Part shown: positions 32,160 to 40,598 of the stretch, piece by piece
How positions within the stretch are numbered: the stretch's first letter is position 1
Layout: each line of letters starts with the position of its first letter
Assembly (NCBI RefSeq): GCF_002086815.1
Contig: NZ_MVID01000014.1
Location: forward strand, 62,001 to 126,000
Length of the DNA stretch: 64,000 bases
Direction of reading: 5' to 3'
DNA from: Mycolicibacterium parafortuitum
GTDB taxonomy: Bacteria; Actinomycetota; Actinomycetes; Mycobacteriales; Mycobacteriaceae
Program-made: the position numbers and the translations under genes
The notes under the pieces: generated by a model
The model's input: the letters and a program-made list of their open reading frames with translations, nothing else
Told to the model about the DNA's origin: nothing
Database searches by the model: none

Positions 32160-33716
32160 ATGATCATCGGGATACCCAGAGAGTCCCTCCCCGGAGAGAC
32201 GCGGGTGGCCGCGACCCCACAGACGGTGGGGCAACTCATCAAGCTCGGCTATCAGGTGGTCGTCGAAAGCGGCGCCGGGGCGGCCTCGAGCTTCTCCGAC
32301 GACGCGTATGCCCAGGCCGGCGCCGAAATCGGGTCCACCTACCAGGTGCTGTCCTCGGACGTGGTGCTCAAGGTCAACGCCCCCACCGACGCCGAGATCG
32401 CCGGACTGCGTGACGGCGCGACGCTGATCAGCCTGATCTCCCCGGCGCTCAAGCCCGAGCTGCTCGAGGCCCTGTCGACCCGGCCGGTGACCGTGCTGGC
32501 CATGGACGCGGTGCCGCGGATCTCGCGGGCGCAGTCGCTGGACGTGCTGTCGTCGATGGCCAACATCGCCGGCTACCGCGCGGTCGTCGAGGCCGCCCAC
32601 CGTTTCGGCCGGTTCTTCACCGGCCAGGTCACCGCAGCGGGCAAGGTCCCGCCGGCCAAGGTGCTGGTGGTCGGCGCCGGTGTCGCCGGGCTCGCGGCGA
32701 TCGGCGCGGCCGGCAGCCTGGGCGCCATCGTGCGCGCCACCGACCCGCGCCCGGAGGTGGCCGATCAGGTCGCCTCGCTGGGCGGGGAGTACCTGGCGGT
32801 CACGGACCCGGCGGAAGGTGTCGCTGAAGTCTCCACAACGGGCTACGCCAAAGAGATGGGCGACGACTACAAGGCCCGCGAGGCTGCGCTGTACGCCGAG
32901 CAGGCCAAGGACGTCGACATCATCATCACCACGGCGCTGATCCCCGGCCGGCCCGCGCCGCGCATCATCACCGCCGAGATGGTGGCCTCGATGAAGCCCG
33001 GCAGCGTGATCGTCGACATGGCCGCGGCCAACGGTGGCAACGTCGAGGGCACCGTCAAGGACGAGGCGGTCGTCACCGCCAACGGCGTGACCATCATCGG
33101 CTACACCGATCTGGCCGGGCGGCTGCCCGCTCAGGCCTCCCAGCTGTACGGCACCAACCTGGTGAACCTGCTCAAGCTGCTCACCCCGGAGAAGGACGGG
33201 CAGCTCACCCTCGACTGGGACGACGTGGTGCAGCGCTCGGTGACCGTGGTCCGCGACGGGGAGATCACGTGGCCACCGCCGCCGGTTCAGGTGTCCGCGG
33301 CCCCGGCGAGCACCCCGGCCGCCGCGCCGGTCGCGAAGGCCGAGCCCAAGGCGCCGATGACGATGGGCCGCAGGCTCGGGATCACGTTCACCGCCGCGGC
33401 GGCGCTGTTCGCGCTGATCGCGCTGTCGCCTGCGGCGCTGCAGGTGCACCTGACGGTGTTCGCGCTGGCGATCGTGATCGGCTACTACGTGATCGGCAAC
33501 GTGCACCACGCACTGCACACGCCCCTGATGTCGGTGACCAACGCGATCTCCGGGATCATCGTGGTCGGCGCGTTGCTGCAGATCGGGCATGGGGACTATG
33601 CCAACGGCACGGTGGTGACGGCGCTCGCGTTCATCGCGATCCTGCTGGCCAGTATCAACATCTTCGGCGGCTTCGCGGTCACGCGCCGCATGCTCGCAAT
33701 GTTCTCGAGAAGCTAG
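32160..33716 (+). CDS. pntA: NAD(P) transhydrogenase, alpha subunit (fused PntA)
   Basis: 518 residues. The N-terminal 380 form the NAD(H)-binding domain I (IGIPRESLPGETRVAATP, ISRAQSLDVLSSMANIAGYRAV, VLVVGAGVAGLAAIGAAGSLGAIVRATDPRPE). An Ala/Pro/Lys linker leads to about four membrane helices of domain II. In M. tuberculosis these are two genes, pntAa and pntAb; here they are one, as in E. coli. With PntB it couples hydride transfer between NADH and NADP+ to proton entry. The pntB start follows 12 bases after its stop. Confidence 0.93.
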   Translation: MIIGIPRESLPGETRVAATPQTVGQLIKLGYQVVVESGAGAASSFSDDAYAQAGAEIGSTYQVLSSDVVLKVNAPTDAEIAGLRDGATLISLISPALKPELLEALSTRPVTVLAMDAVPRISRAQSLDVLSSMANIAGYRAVVEAAHRFGRFFTGQVTAAGKVPPAKVLVVGAGVAGLAAIGAAGSLGAIVRATDPRPEVADQVASLGGEYLAVTDPAEGVAEVSTTGYAKEMGDDYKAREAALYAEQAKDVDIIITTALIPGRPAPRIITAEMVASMKPGSVIVDMAAANGGNVEGTVKDEAVVTANGVTIIGYTDLAGRLPAQASQLYGTNLVNLLKLLTPEKDGQLTLDWDDVVQRSVTVVRDGEITWPPPPVQVSAAPASTPAAAPVAKAEPKAPMTMGRRLGITFTAAAALFALIALSPAALQVHLTVFALAIVIGYYVIGNVHHALHTPLMSVTNAISGIIVVGALLQIGHGDYANGTVVTALAFIAILLASINIFGGFAVTRRMLAMFSRS

Positions 33717-33728
33717 GACGGCGCTGAC

Positions 33729-35171
33729 ATGTTCACTCTGGAAACCGCCGCGACCGCGGCGTACGTCGTCGCAGCCCTGCTGTTCATCCTGGCGCTGGCC
33801 GGGCTGTCCAAGCACGAAACCTCAAGGGCCGGAAATACTTTCGGCATTGCCGGGATGGCGGTCGCGCTGGTCGCGACGATCGCGCTGGCACTCGCCCGCC
33901 ACATCGAGCCACTGGGCCTCGCGCTGCTGATCGCCGCGATGGCCATCGGTGCCGGAATCGGGTTGTGGCGCGCCAAGATCGTCGAGATGACGGGCATGCC
34001 CGAGCTGATCGCGCTGCTGCACAGCTTCGTCGGTCTGGCCGCGGTGCTGGTCGGCTGGAACGGCTACCTGCACGTCGAAGGTGACCCGGGCGGCGCTGAA
34101 GCCGCCAAGCTCGCCACCGAGGGAATGCTCGGCATTCATTCCGGCGAGGTCGTGATCGGCGTGTTCATCGGCGCGGTGACGTTCACCGGTTCGATCGTGG
34201 CGAACCTGAAACTGTCGGCGAAGATGAAGAGCGCGCCGATGATGCTGCCCGGAAAGAACTTCCTCAACGTCGGCGCGCTGGTGGTTTTCGCGGCGCTGAC
34301 CGTGTGGTTCGTGATCGATCCGCAGCTGTGGCTGCTGGTCGTGGTCACCGTGCTGGCCCTGCTGCTCGGGTGGCATCTGGTGGCCTCGATCGGCGGCGGC
34401 GACATGCCGGTCGTGGTGTCGATGCTCAACAGCTACTCGGGGTGGGCCGCCGCCGCGGCCGGCTTCCTGCTCGGCAACGACCTGCTGATCGTCACCGGTG
34501 CGCTGGTCGGCTCCTCCGGTGCGTACCTGTCCTACATCATGTGCAAGGCGATGAACCGCTCGTTCATCTCGGTGATCGCGGGCGGCTTCGGCATGGAGAG
34601 TTCCGGCGGCGGGTCCGATGTCGACTACGGCGAGCACCGCGAGATCACCGCCGACGGCACGGCCGAACTGCTGGCCAACGCGCGGTCGGTGATCATCACC
34701 CCCGGCTACGGGATGGCCGTCGCGCAGGCCCAGTACGGCGTCGCCGAGTTGACCCGCAAGCTGCGGGAGCGCGGCGTCGAGGTGCGCTTCGGCATCCACC
34801 CGGTCGCGGGCCGGCTGCCCGGCCACATGAACGTGCTGCTGGCCGAGGCGAAGGTGCCCTACGACATCGTGCTGGAGATGGACGAGATCAACGACGACTT
34901 CGACGGCACCGATGTCGTGCTCGTGATCGGCGCCAACGACACCGTCAACCCGGCCGCCTCGGAGGATCCGGGCAGCCCGATCGCGGGCATGCCGGTGCTG
35001 ACGGTGTGGAACGCCGAGAACGTGATCGTGTTCAAGCGGTCGATGGCCTCGGGCTACGCCGGTGTGCAGAACCCGCTGTTCTTCCGGGAGAACACCCAGA
35101 TGCTGTTCGGCGACGCCAAGGACCGGGTCGACGCGATCAACGCGGCGCTGGCGGTCGGCGAACGGGTCTGA
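33729..35171 (+). CDS. pntB: NAD(P) transhydrogenase, beta subunit PntB
   Basis: 480 residues: about eight or nine membrane helices in the N-terminal 270 (including MPVVVSMLNSYSGWAAAAAGF and NDLLIVTGALVGSSGAYLSYIMCKAMNRS), then the NADP(H)-binding domain III (ARSVIITPGYGMAVAQAQYGVAELTRKL, FGIHPVAGRLPGHMNVLLAEA, VLVIGANDTVNPAA). Full family length. Forms the proton channel with PntA. Convergent with the histidine kinase, 13 bases apart. Confidence 0.94.
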   Translation: MFTLETAATAAYVVAALLFILALAGLSKHETSRAGNTFGIAGMAVALVATIALALARHIEPLGLALLIAAMAIGAGIGLWRAKIVEMTGMPELIALLHSFVGLAAVLVGWNGYLHVEGDPGGAEAAKLATEGMLGIHSGEVVIGVFIGAVTFTGSIVANLKLSAKMKSAPMMLPGKNFLNVGALVVFAALTVWFVIDPQLWLLVVVTVLALLLGWHLVASIGGGDMPVVVSMLNSYSGWAAAAAGFLLGNDLLIVTGALVGSSGAYLSYIMCKAMNRSFISVIAGGFGMESSGGGSDVDYGEHREITADGTAELLANARSVIITPGYGMAVAQAQYGVAELTRKLRERGVEVRFGIHPVAGRLPGHMNVLLAEAKVPYDIVLEMDEINDDFDGTDVVLVIGANDTVNPAASEDPGSPIAGMPVLTVWNAENVIVFKRSMASGYAGVQNPLFFRENTQMLFGDAKDRVDAINAALAVGERV

Positions 35172-35184
35172 CAGTCACGGCGCT

Positions 35185-36381
35185 CTAGTCCGGTTCGGGC
35201 GGGGACGTCGCGACGACCTCGGTGCCGTGCCCGCGGGCCGAGGTGATCCGCATCGATCCGCCCATCGCGTCGAACCGCGCCAGCAGCGACCCCAGCCCGA
35301 TGTGGCCCTGCTGCAACGAGGTTCCGACGATGCCGGGATCGAACCCGGTCCCGTCGTCGGCGACCGTCAGCACGACCCGGTCCCCGCGCCGGGACAGGCT
35401 GACGCGCACCGTGGTCGCGTCGGCGTGCTTGGCGACGTTGGTCAGCAGTTCACGGGCCGCCCGGTACAGCAGCGGCTGCGAGTGGGGCGCGCCGACCTCC
35501 TCGAGCTCTGCCTCGACCTCGAGCAGATACCGGGACTGGAACTGCCGCAACAGCTCCCGCACCCCGGCGGTCAACCCCAACTGGGCGAGCACCTGAGGGT
35601 GCAGTTCGGTGACCGTCGAGCGCAGGCCCGCCGCGGTCTCCTGCAGCGCCGCGTACACCGCGTCCAGTGCCGGATCCGGATTGCGTTCGCGCGCCTCGTC
35701 GAGCTCCAGCCGCGCCGCCAGCAGCGTCTGCAGCGGCCCGTCGTGCAGGTGTTCGGCCACCTCGCGGCTGTGCCGCTCTTCGGATTGCATTGCCTCCGAG
35801 ACGAGTTGGACCCGCACCTGCTGCAGTGTCCGCAGCCGCGCGGCCCGGCGGGCCAGCACGAAACTCAGCGCCGTCGTCGCGACCGCCATCCAGACCAGGA
35901 AACCGAACTCGGTGAACACCATGTTGGGCAGACCGACGGTGTCGTCGCGCTTGGAATAGAAGATCCACACCGCCAGATACGCGACCGCCGTGATGGTTCC
36001 GATGATCGCGGTGAGCCGGGGCCGGTCCTGGAACGCGACAGAGATCGGCAACAGGAAGAACACCGGCAGCAGTGCCGCCGTCGCACCGCCCGACACCATG
36101 CACAGCGACACGATCACGAGCAGGTCCACCGCGCTCGAGGCGTAGTCGGCCCACCCGGGCACCGGCCCACGCAGCACCGCCCACAGCCACGCGACGGCGG
36201 CCACGGCGTAGCAGACGAGGATCACCGCGTACAGCTCGGGCAGCCAGTGGTTGACCTCCCAGATCCACACCAGCACACCGATCAACGCGATCAGGGGCAA
36301 CCGCAGCACGGCGGAGACGCGCACCGGCTCACTGGCCAGGAAGTCGCGCCACCACCGCAGGTACCGGAATGTCTCGGTCAC
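35185..36381 (-). CDS. NarL/DegS-type sensor histidine kinase
   Basis: 398 residues: roughly five or six membrane helices in the first 180 with no large external sensor domain, a HisKA_3 dimerisation box (EVAEHLHDGPLQTLLAARLEL, His in HDGPLQ) and an HATPase domain (ELLTNVAKHA, VADDGTGFDPG, GHIGLGSLLARF). GTG 36381 starts one base after the response-regulator stop, so the pair is co-transcribed with the regulator first. Signal unknown; an intramembrane sensing type is likely from the short loops. Confidence 0.88.
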   Translation of the reverse strand: MTETFRYLRWWRDFLASEPVRVSAVLRLPLIALIGVLVWIWEVNHWLPELYAVILVCYAVAAVAWLWAVLRGPVPGWADYASSAVDLLVIVSLCMVSGGATAALLPVFFLLPISVAFQDRPRLTAIIGTITAVAYLAVWIFYSKRDDTVGLPNMVFTEFGFLVWMAVATTALSFVLARRAARLRTLQQVRVQLVSEAMQSEERHSREVAEHLHDGPLQTLLAARLELDEARERNPDPALDAVYAALQETAAGLRSTVTELHPQVLAQLGLTAGVRELLRQFQSRYLLEVEAELEEVGAPHSQPLLYRAARELLTNVAKHADATTVRVSLSRRGDRVVLTVADDGTGFDPGIVGTSLQQGHIGLGSLLARFDAMGGSMRITSARGHGTEVVATSPPEPD

Positions 36382-36382
36382 G

Positions 36383-37027
36383 CTAATCCAGGAGCTTGCG
36401 CCGCATCGCCTCGGCGACTGCCGCGGCACGGTCGCTGACGCCGAGCTTCTCGTACAGACGCTGGACGTGGGTCTTGACGGTCGAGGGGGCGAGATACAGC
36501 TCCTTGGCCATCGCCGGAATGGTGCTGCCCGCAGCGATCATCGTCAGCACCTCGCGCTCGCGCGGGCTCAGCACCGGGCCTTCCGGCTCGGCGCGGCGGC
36601 GGATCTCCCCGGCCAAGCCGGCCGCGAGCCTCGGGGCGACGACGTCGTGTCCGTTGGCACAGTCGAGCACCGCACTGATCAACTCGCCGCGCGTCGACTC
36701 CTTCGGCAGGAAGCCGGCCGCCCCGTCCTGAAGCGCGCGGTAGACGATCGCCGACTCGTCGTGCGCCGAGATCAGCAGCACCCGGGTCGGCAGCTCGTCG
36801 CGGTGCACGGCCGCGGCCACCTCGGCGCCGTCCATCCCGGGCATCCGGTAATCCAACAGCGCCACCTGTGGCCGCTGTTCGCGGATCGCGGCCAGCGCCG
36901 CGGTGCCGTCGTCGGCTTCGGCGACGACGTCGATCGTCCCGCTCGACTGCAACGCGCGCACCACACCCTCGCGGAACATCGGGTGATCGTCCCCGACCAC
37001 CACGCGCACCTTTTCGGATCCGGTCAT
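36383..37027 (-). CDS. LuxR/NarL-family response regulator
   Basis: 214 residues. The receiver domain has acidic pocket DDHPMFREG, phospho-acceptor Asp in LLDYRMPGMDG, Ser/Thr in LISAHD and Lys in LPKEST. The LuxR helix-turn-helix is LSPREREVLTMIAAGSTIPAMAKELYLAPSTVKTHVQRLYEKLGV. ATG 37027 is preferred (GGAAGC upstream) over an open frame reaching 37147, because response regulators start directly before VRVVVGDDH. Partner of the kinase that follows. Confidence 0.9.
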   Translation of the reverse strand: MTGSEKVRVVVGDDHPMFREGVVRALQSSGTIDVVAEADDGTAALAAIREQRPQVALLDYRMPGMDGAEVAAAVHRDELPTRVLLISAHDESAIVYRALQDGAAGFLPKESTRGELISAVLDCANGHDVVAPRLAAGLAGEIRRRAEPEGPVLSPREREVLTMIAAGSTIPAMAKELYLAPSTVKTHVQRLYEKLGVSDRAAAVAEAMRRKLLD

Positions 37028-37201
37028 CCGGTCAGCTTCCCACAGCAATGCCGACGCAAGCGTCAAATCGGACCGGAACCCGTATGTCGCGCTGGGTCTT
37101 TCACCCTCGCGGTGCCGGTTTGCTCCGGCGCGGTACATATTCGGCACCTCGACGGACTCTGCGCAGCCAAACGCCGGTTTCGACGGTTCGTCTCAGTTCG
37201 C

Positions 37202-37232
37202 TTGACGGACATTTGATCGTTGCCTGTAAAGT
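37202..37232 (+). promoter_or_regulatory. Promoter of the AraC-type gene
   Basis: TTGACG (37202-37207) and TAAAGT (37227-37232), spacer 19. The alternative -10 TGTAAA would give spacer 17. Located about 62 bases before ATG 37295. Confidence 0.45.
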
Positions 37233-37294
37233 GGGCCGAGAACGGGGGTAAAGCCTATGCCCCGCCGCTCCACCGCGGATTGCGGAGTAGCACC

Positions 37295-38272
37295 ATGCAC
37301 ACACCACCGTCGCCCATGCCCAACGGCGATGCCCTGCATTTCGAAAGCGACGACCTCGGCGCGACCGAGGATTTTCTGGTGCGCGCGTACACGAAGATGA
37401 AGATCGGCGCGGGTGAGGGTGAGCGCGCCGCGGCGCGGATCGACCGCCATTGGCTCGGATCGCTCACCTTCGACGAGATCGCCCTCGACTTCCACATGTC
37501 CTATGACGCCGCGGCGCTCGGCCGGATCTGCCTGTGCCGGGTACACGACGGGCACATCGAGGAGAACTTCATCGGCGAGGACGACGACGTGTTCGCCCCC
37601 GGGGATGTGGCGCTGTTGTCGCCGCCGGATCTGCCGTACTCAGGGCGGGTGTGCGAGGCAACCTTCGACCTCACCATGTTCGACACCGCGCTGCTCGACC
37701 GTGTCGCGGCTCCGGTGGGCGGTCGGGACACCCGGGTGCGACTGCTCGGACACCGTGCGGTGTCCCCGCAGGCGCAGCGCCAACTCGACGACGCGATCGA
37801 CTACGTGCGCACGGTGCTACAGACCGACGGTGTCGAGCCGACACCGCTGGTCGCGTCGACGACCGCGTCGATGCTGGCCGCGGTGGTGCTGCAGACCTTG
37901 CCGTCCAACGCGAGCTTCGACCCCACCTCCGCCGACCGGGTCGACGCGAACCCACCGCTGCTGCGGCGCGCCATCGCGTACATCGAGAGCAACGCAGACA
38001 ACGACATTGCGCTCGGCGACATCGCCGCGAGCATCCACGTCACACCCCGGGCGCTGCAGTACATGTTCCGCCGCAACCTGGACATGACACCGATGGAGTA
38101 TCTGCGCCGGGTCCGGCTCGACCACGCGCACCACGATCTGCTGAAGGCCGACCCGGCCACCACCACGATCCAGATGGTCGCGGCGCGTTGGGGTTTCGGA
38201 CACACCGGCCGATTCGCATCGATGTATCGGGATGCCTACGGCCGCAACCCCTCCGAGACCCTGCGCAGCTGA
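37295..38272 (+). CDS. AraC family transcriptional regulator
   Basis: 325 residues. The N-terminal part resembles the AraC-binding-like domain of OruR/FeaR-type regulators (DDVFAPGDVALLSPPDLPYSG). The C-terminal 100 residues carry two helix-turn-helix motifs (IALGDIAASIHVTPRALQYMFRRNLDMTPMEYLRRVRL and IQMVAARWGFGHTGRFASMYRDAYGRNPSETLR). Start ATG 37295 with GGAG; a second ATG lies 24 bases on. Target genes unknown. Convergent with the FAD-Rieske oxidoreductase, one base apart. Confidence 0.88.
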   Translation: MHTPPSPMPNGDALHFESDDLGATEDFLVRAYTKMKIGAGEGERAAARIDRHWLGSLTFDEIALDFHMSYDAAALGRICLCRVHDGHIEENFIGEDDDVFAPGDVALLSPPDLPYSGRVCEATFDLTMFDTALLDRVAAPVGGRDTRVRLLGHRAVSPQAQRQLDDAIDYVRTVLQTDGVEPTPLVASTTASMLAAVVLQTLPSNASFDPTSADRVDANPPLLRRAIAYIESNADNDIALGDIAASIHVTPRALQYMFRRNLDMTPMEYLRRVRLDHAHHDLLKADPATTTIQMVAARWGFGHTGRFASMYRDAYGRNPSETLRS

Positions 38273-38273
38273 C

Positions 38274-39797
38274 CTAACTCAGGCCGCAGGTCGCCGGGCC
38301 CTCCAGCAGCGAGCCGTCGGGGGCGAACCGCGACCCGTGCAGCGGGCACTCCCAGGCGAAATCGACGTTGTTCCACTCGACGATGCCGCCCAGATGCGGA
38401 CACACCGGCGACACCGTGCGCTGTACCCCGTCGACGACGCTGGTCGCGCGCATGTTCCACGGCGGGCCCGAGACGATGCCCTCCCCCTCGGCGGGCCGCT
38501 TCGCCGGGGTGCCCATCGGCGTCACCCATCCCTTGGCCAGGTGCAACCCGACCTCGAAGTTCATCTGCAGTGCGGTCGGGATCCCGCTGAGCTCGTGCGG
38601 GCTCCAGCTCGCGAACGCCTGCGCCCAGTCCATCCGGCCGCCCAGGATCCGCGAGGACAACGCGAGCGCCGCGGCGATGCCGTTCGTCATCCCCCACTTG
38701 TCGAAACCCGTTGCCACCAGGATGTTGTCGAGCTTCGGGAGCAGTGGGCCGACGTAGGGCAGTTCGTCGGCGGGATGGTAGTCCTGCGCCGACCAGAAGT
38801 GCGTCTTGACCGCGCCGGGGTAGTGCAGCGTCGCCCAGCGGGTCAGCTCGTCGACCGCGCTCTTCGGATCGTCGGACCGTCCGACGGGATGCCCTGCGCC
38901 ACCGACGATCAGCTTCTCGCCCGTCGGAGTGGGTGCGTACCGCACCGACCTGGTCGGGGAGTCGACAGAGATGAACATCGGCCGGGTCAGGTCGCCCGGG
39001 ACGTCGAAAGCCATGCAGTAGGACCGCATCGGTTCGGCCCTGGCGAAGAAGAAGCCGCGGTCCAGCACGGGAATCCCGGTGGCCAGCACCACCTTTCCGG
39101 CCGTGATGGCGAAGTACTGATCGCGGGTGTCGTCGGGTTCCGTGCTCTCTCGCGGAGTGGTCATCCGCAGCTTCACCATCACCGACCGCACCCCGGACAC
39201 CGATGTCGCGCGCACGCCCTGCAGCACGGTGCCGCCGTGGCGTTCCAGTTCGGTGACCACGCTGCTCAGATACGGCATCGGATCGAGCTGCGCCTGGTCG
39301 CGCAGCCGCACCCCACCGGCGAACGGGAACGGGACGTCGGCCTCGTCGACCCACTGCGCGTCCAGCTGCGCCTCCCGGCATGCGTCGAGAATGCTTCTGG
39401 CGGTGCTGATTCCCCTGCCGTTCTGGGCGTACGCGTGGTCGTCCTCGCGTTGCACGCTGATGCCGTGCTCGTCGCAGTAGCGCAGCAACCAGTCGCGACC
39501 CTCGGTGTTGCCGTCGACGTAGGCACGCAGTGTCTCGGTACCGTGCTTGCACGCGATGTGGGCGAGCTTGCTTCCCTGCAGGACGCTGACCTTGCCGGTG
39601 GTGTTGCCGGTCGCGCACGCACCGATGTGGCGGGCCTCGACGACCACGACCTTCTTGCCCGCGCGGGACAGCAGCAGTGCGGTCGTCAGACCCGTGATCC
39701 CGGCGCCGACCACGACGACATCGGCGGTCCGGACACCGTCCACCTCATCTGGGCGTGACGCGGATTCGGCGCGGCCGTCGGTCCACAGAGATGACAT
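38274..39797 (-). CDS. FAD-dependent oxidoreductase with C-terminal Rieske domain
   Basis: 507 residues. A DAO/glycine-oxidase-like flavin domain opens with DVVVVGAGITGLTTALLLSRAGKKVVVVEA and ends near residue 400 with LVATGFDKWGMTNGIAAALAL. A Rieske [2Fe-2S] domain follows, with CPHLGG and CPLHGSRF supplying the two Cys and two His. This fusion is known in bacteria (YhfW-like); its substrate is not. Cytoplasmic. ATG 39797 is chosen since the flavin domain begins about 30 residues later; no strong ribosome site is visible. Confidence 0.87.
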   Translation of the reverse strand: MSSLWTDGRAESASRPDEVDGVRTADVVVVGAGITGLTTALLLSRAGKKVVVVEARHIGACATGNTTGKVSVLQGSKLAHIACKHGTETLRAYVDGNTEGRDWLLRYCDEHGISVQREDDHAYAQNGRGISTARSILDACREAQLDAQWVDEADVPFPFAGGVRLRDQAQLDPMPYLSSVVTELERHGGTVLQGVRATSVSGVRSVMVKLRMTTPRESTEPDDTRDQYFAITAGKVVLATGIPVLDRGFFFARAEPMRSYCMAFDVPGDLTRPMFISVDSPTRSVRYAPTPTGEKLIVGGAGHPVGRSDDPKSAVDELTRWATLHYPGAVKTHFWSAQDYHPADELPYVGPLLPKLDNILVATGFDKWGMTNGIAAALALSSRILGGRMDWAQAFASWSPHELSGIPTALQMNFEVGLHLAKGWVTPMGTPAKRPAEGEGIVSGPPWNMRATSVVDGVQRTVSPVCPHLGGIVEWNNVDFAWECPLHGSRFAPDGSLLEGPATCGLS

Positions 39798-39867
39798 GGC
39801 GCGCGGTTTACCCGGTCGGCACCGGCCCAAACGGTTTCACCGGCTCAGAACCGGGCAGTCAGGGCAG

Positions 39868-40533
39868 ATGAGCATCTCCGAACTGACCACCCTTCCCGTC
39901 CGGGCCGGAGCGGCGCTGCGCGACAAGCGGTTCTTCCATCCGACCGGCGTGCTGTGCGGCGGCACCGTCACCCGGACCGCCCCCGCCAAGGAAGGCCTGC
40001 CGCTGGTGTCCGGCGATGTCATCGGACGGGTCTCCAAGGGCGTCGGAACGCCGGGCTCGCTGCCCGACTTCGCCGGCCTGGCGTGGCGGATGGAACGCGA
40101 CGCCGACGGATCCGAGCCCTGGGACGTGCTGACGGTGTCGTCGTCGGCGCGGGTCGCGCTGCGTCCCGTCGCGTCCTGGAACGCGGCCCAGTACTCCACA
40201 TTGATGCCGCTCGGCTACCCCGGCGGAATCTTCTGGCTGCGCGCGACGATGACCACCCCGCTTGACGGCGGGCTCTCGCTCGACGCGGTCCGCGAGCAGC
40301 TCACCGGCGGCACCATCGAGTTCGAGGTCGAGCAGGCGTTCGGGGTGGGACCGTTTCTTCCGCTCGCGACACTGACCTTCGACCGGGAGCTGTGCGATGA
40401 CGACCCGGGCTGCGACCAGCCGTTCGACCCGACCGTGCGCAGCGGCACCGCGGTGACGCTGCTGCCAGGATGGCTGACCTCGCTGCGCCACGCCGCGTAC
40501 CGCAACAGCCGGGAGGGCCGCGGCGCGGAGTAG
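39868..40533 (+). CDS. Catalase-motif protein of unknown function
   Basis: 221 residues. The segment VIGRVSKGVGTPGSLPDFAGLAWRM resembles the catalase-superfamily core (RFS..G..GS.D..G.A.R). The protein is far shorter than catalases, and the distal His and proximal Tyr region are not seen, so haem catalysis is unlikely. Some actinobacterial homologues carry the label phosphodiesterase without proof. Many hydrophobic and Pro/Gly-rich strands, no signal peptide. Divergent from the FAD-Rieske gene, 70 bases between starts. Confidence 0.6.
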   Translation: MSISELTTLPVRAGAALRDKRFFHPTGVLCGGTVTRTAPAKEGLPLVSGDVIGRVSKGVGTPGSLPDFAGLAWRMERDADGSEPWDVLTVSSSARVALRPVASWNAAQYSTLMPLGYPGGIFWLRATMTTPLDGGLSLDAVREQLTGGTIEFEVEQAFGVGPFLPLATLTFDRELCDDDPGCDQPFDPTVRSGTAVTLLPGWLTSLRHAAYRNSREGRGAE

Positions 40534-40573
40534 GCCGGTTTTCGGTCCGCCGACCTGCGCGAAGTGCACGTTT

Positions 40574-40598
40574 ACACGTGTCATATCGTGGCCTCATG
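40574..40598 (+). promoter_or_regulatory. fadE2 control region: ACACGTGT palindrome and leaderless -10
   Basis: ACACGTGT (40574-40581) is a perfect 8-bp palindrome directly before TATCGT (40584-40589), a TANNNT -10. ATG 40596 lies 6 bases further with no Shine-Dalgarno, predicting a leaderless mRNA controlled by a repressor at the palindrome. Confidence 0.45.
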
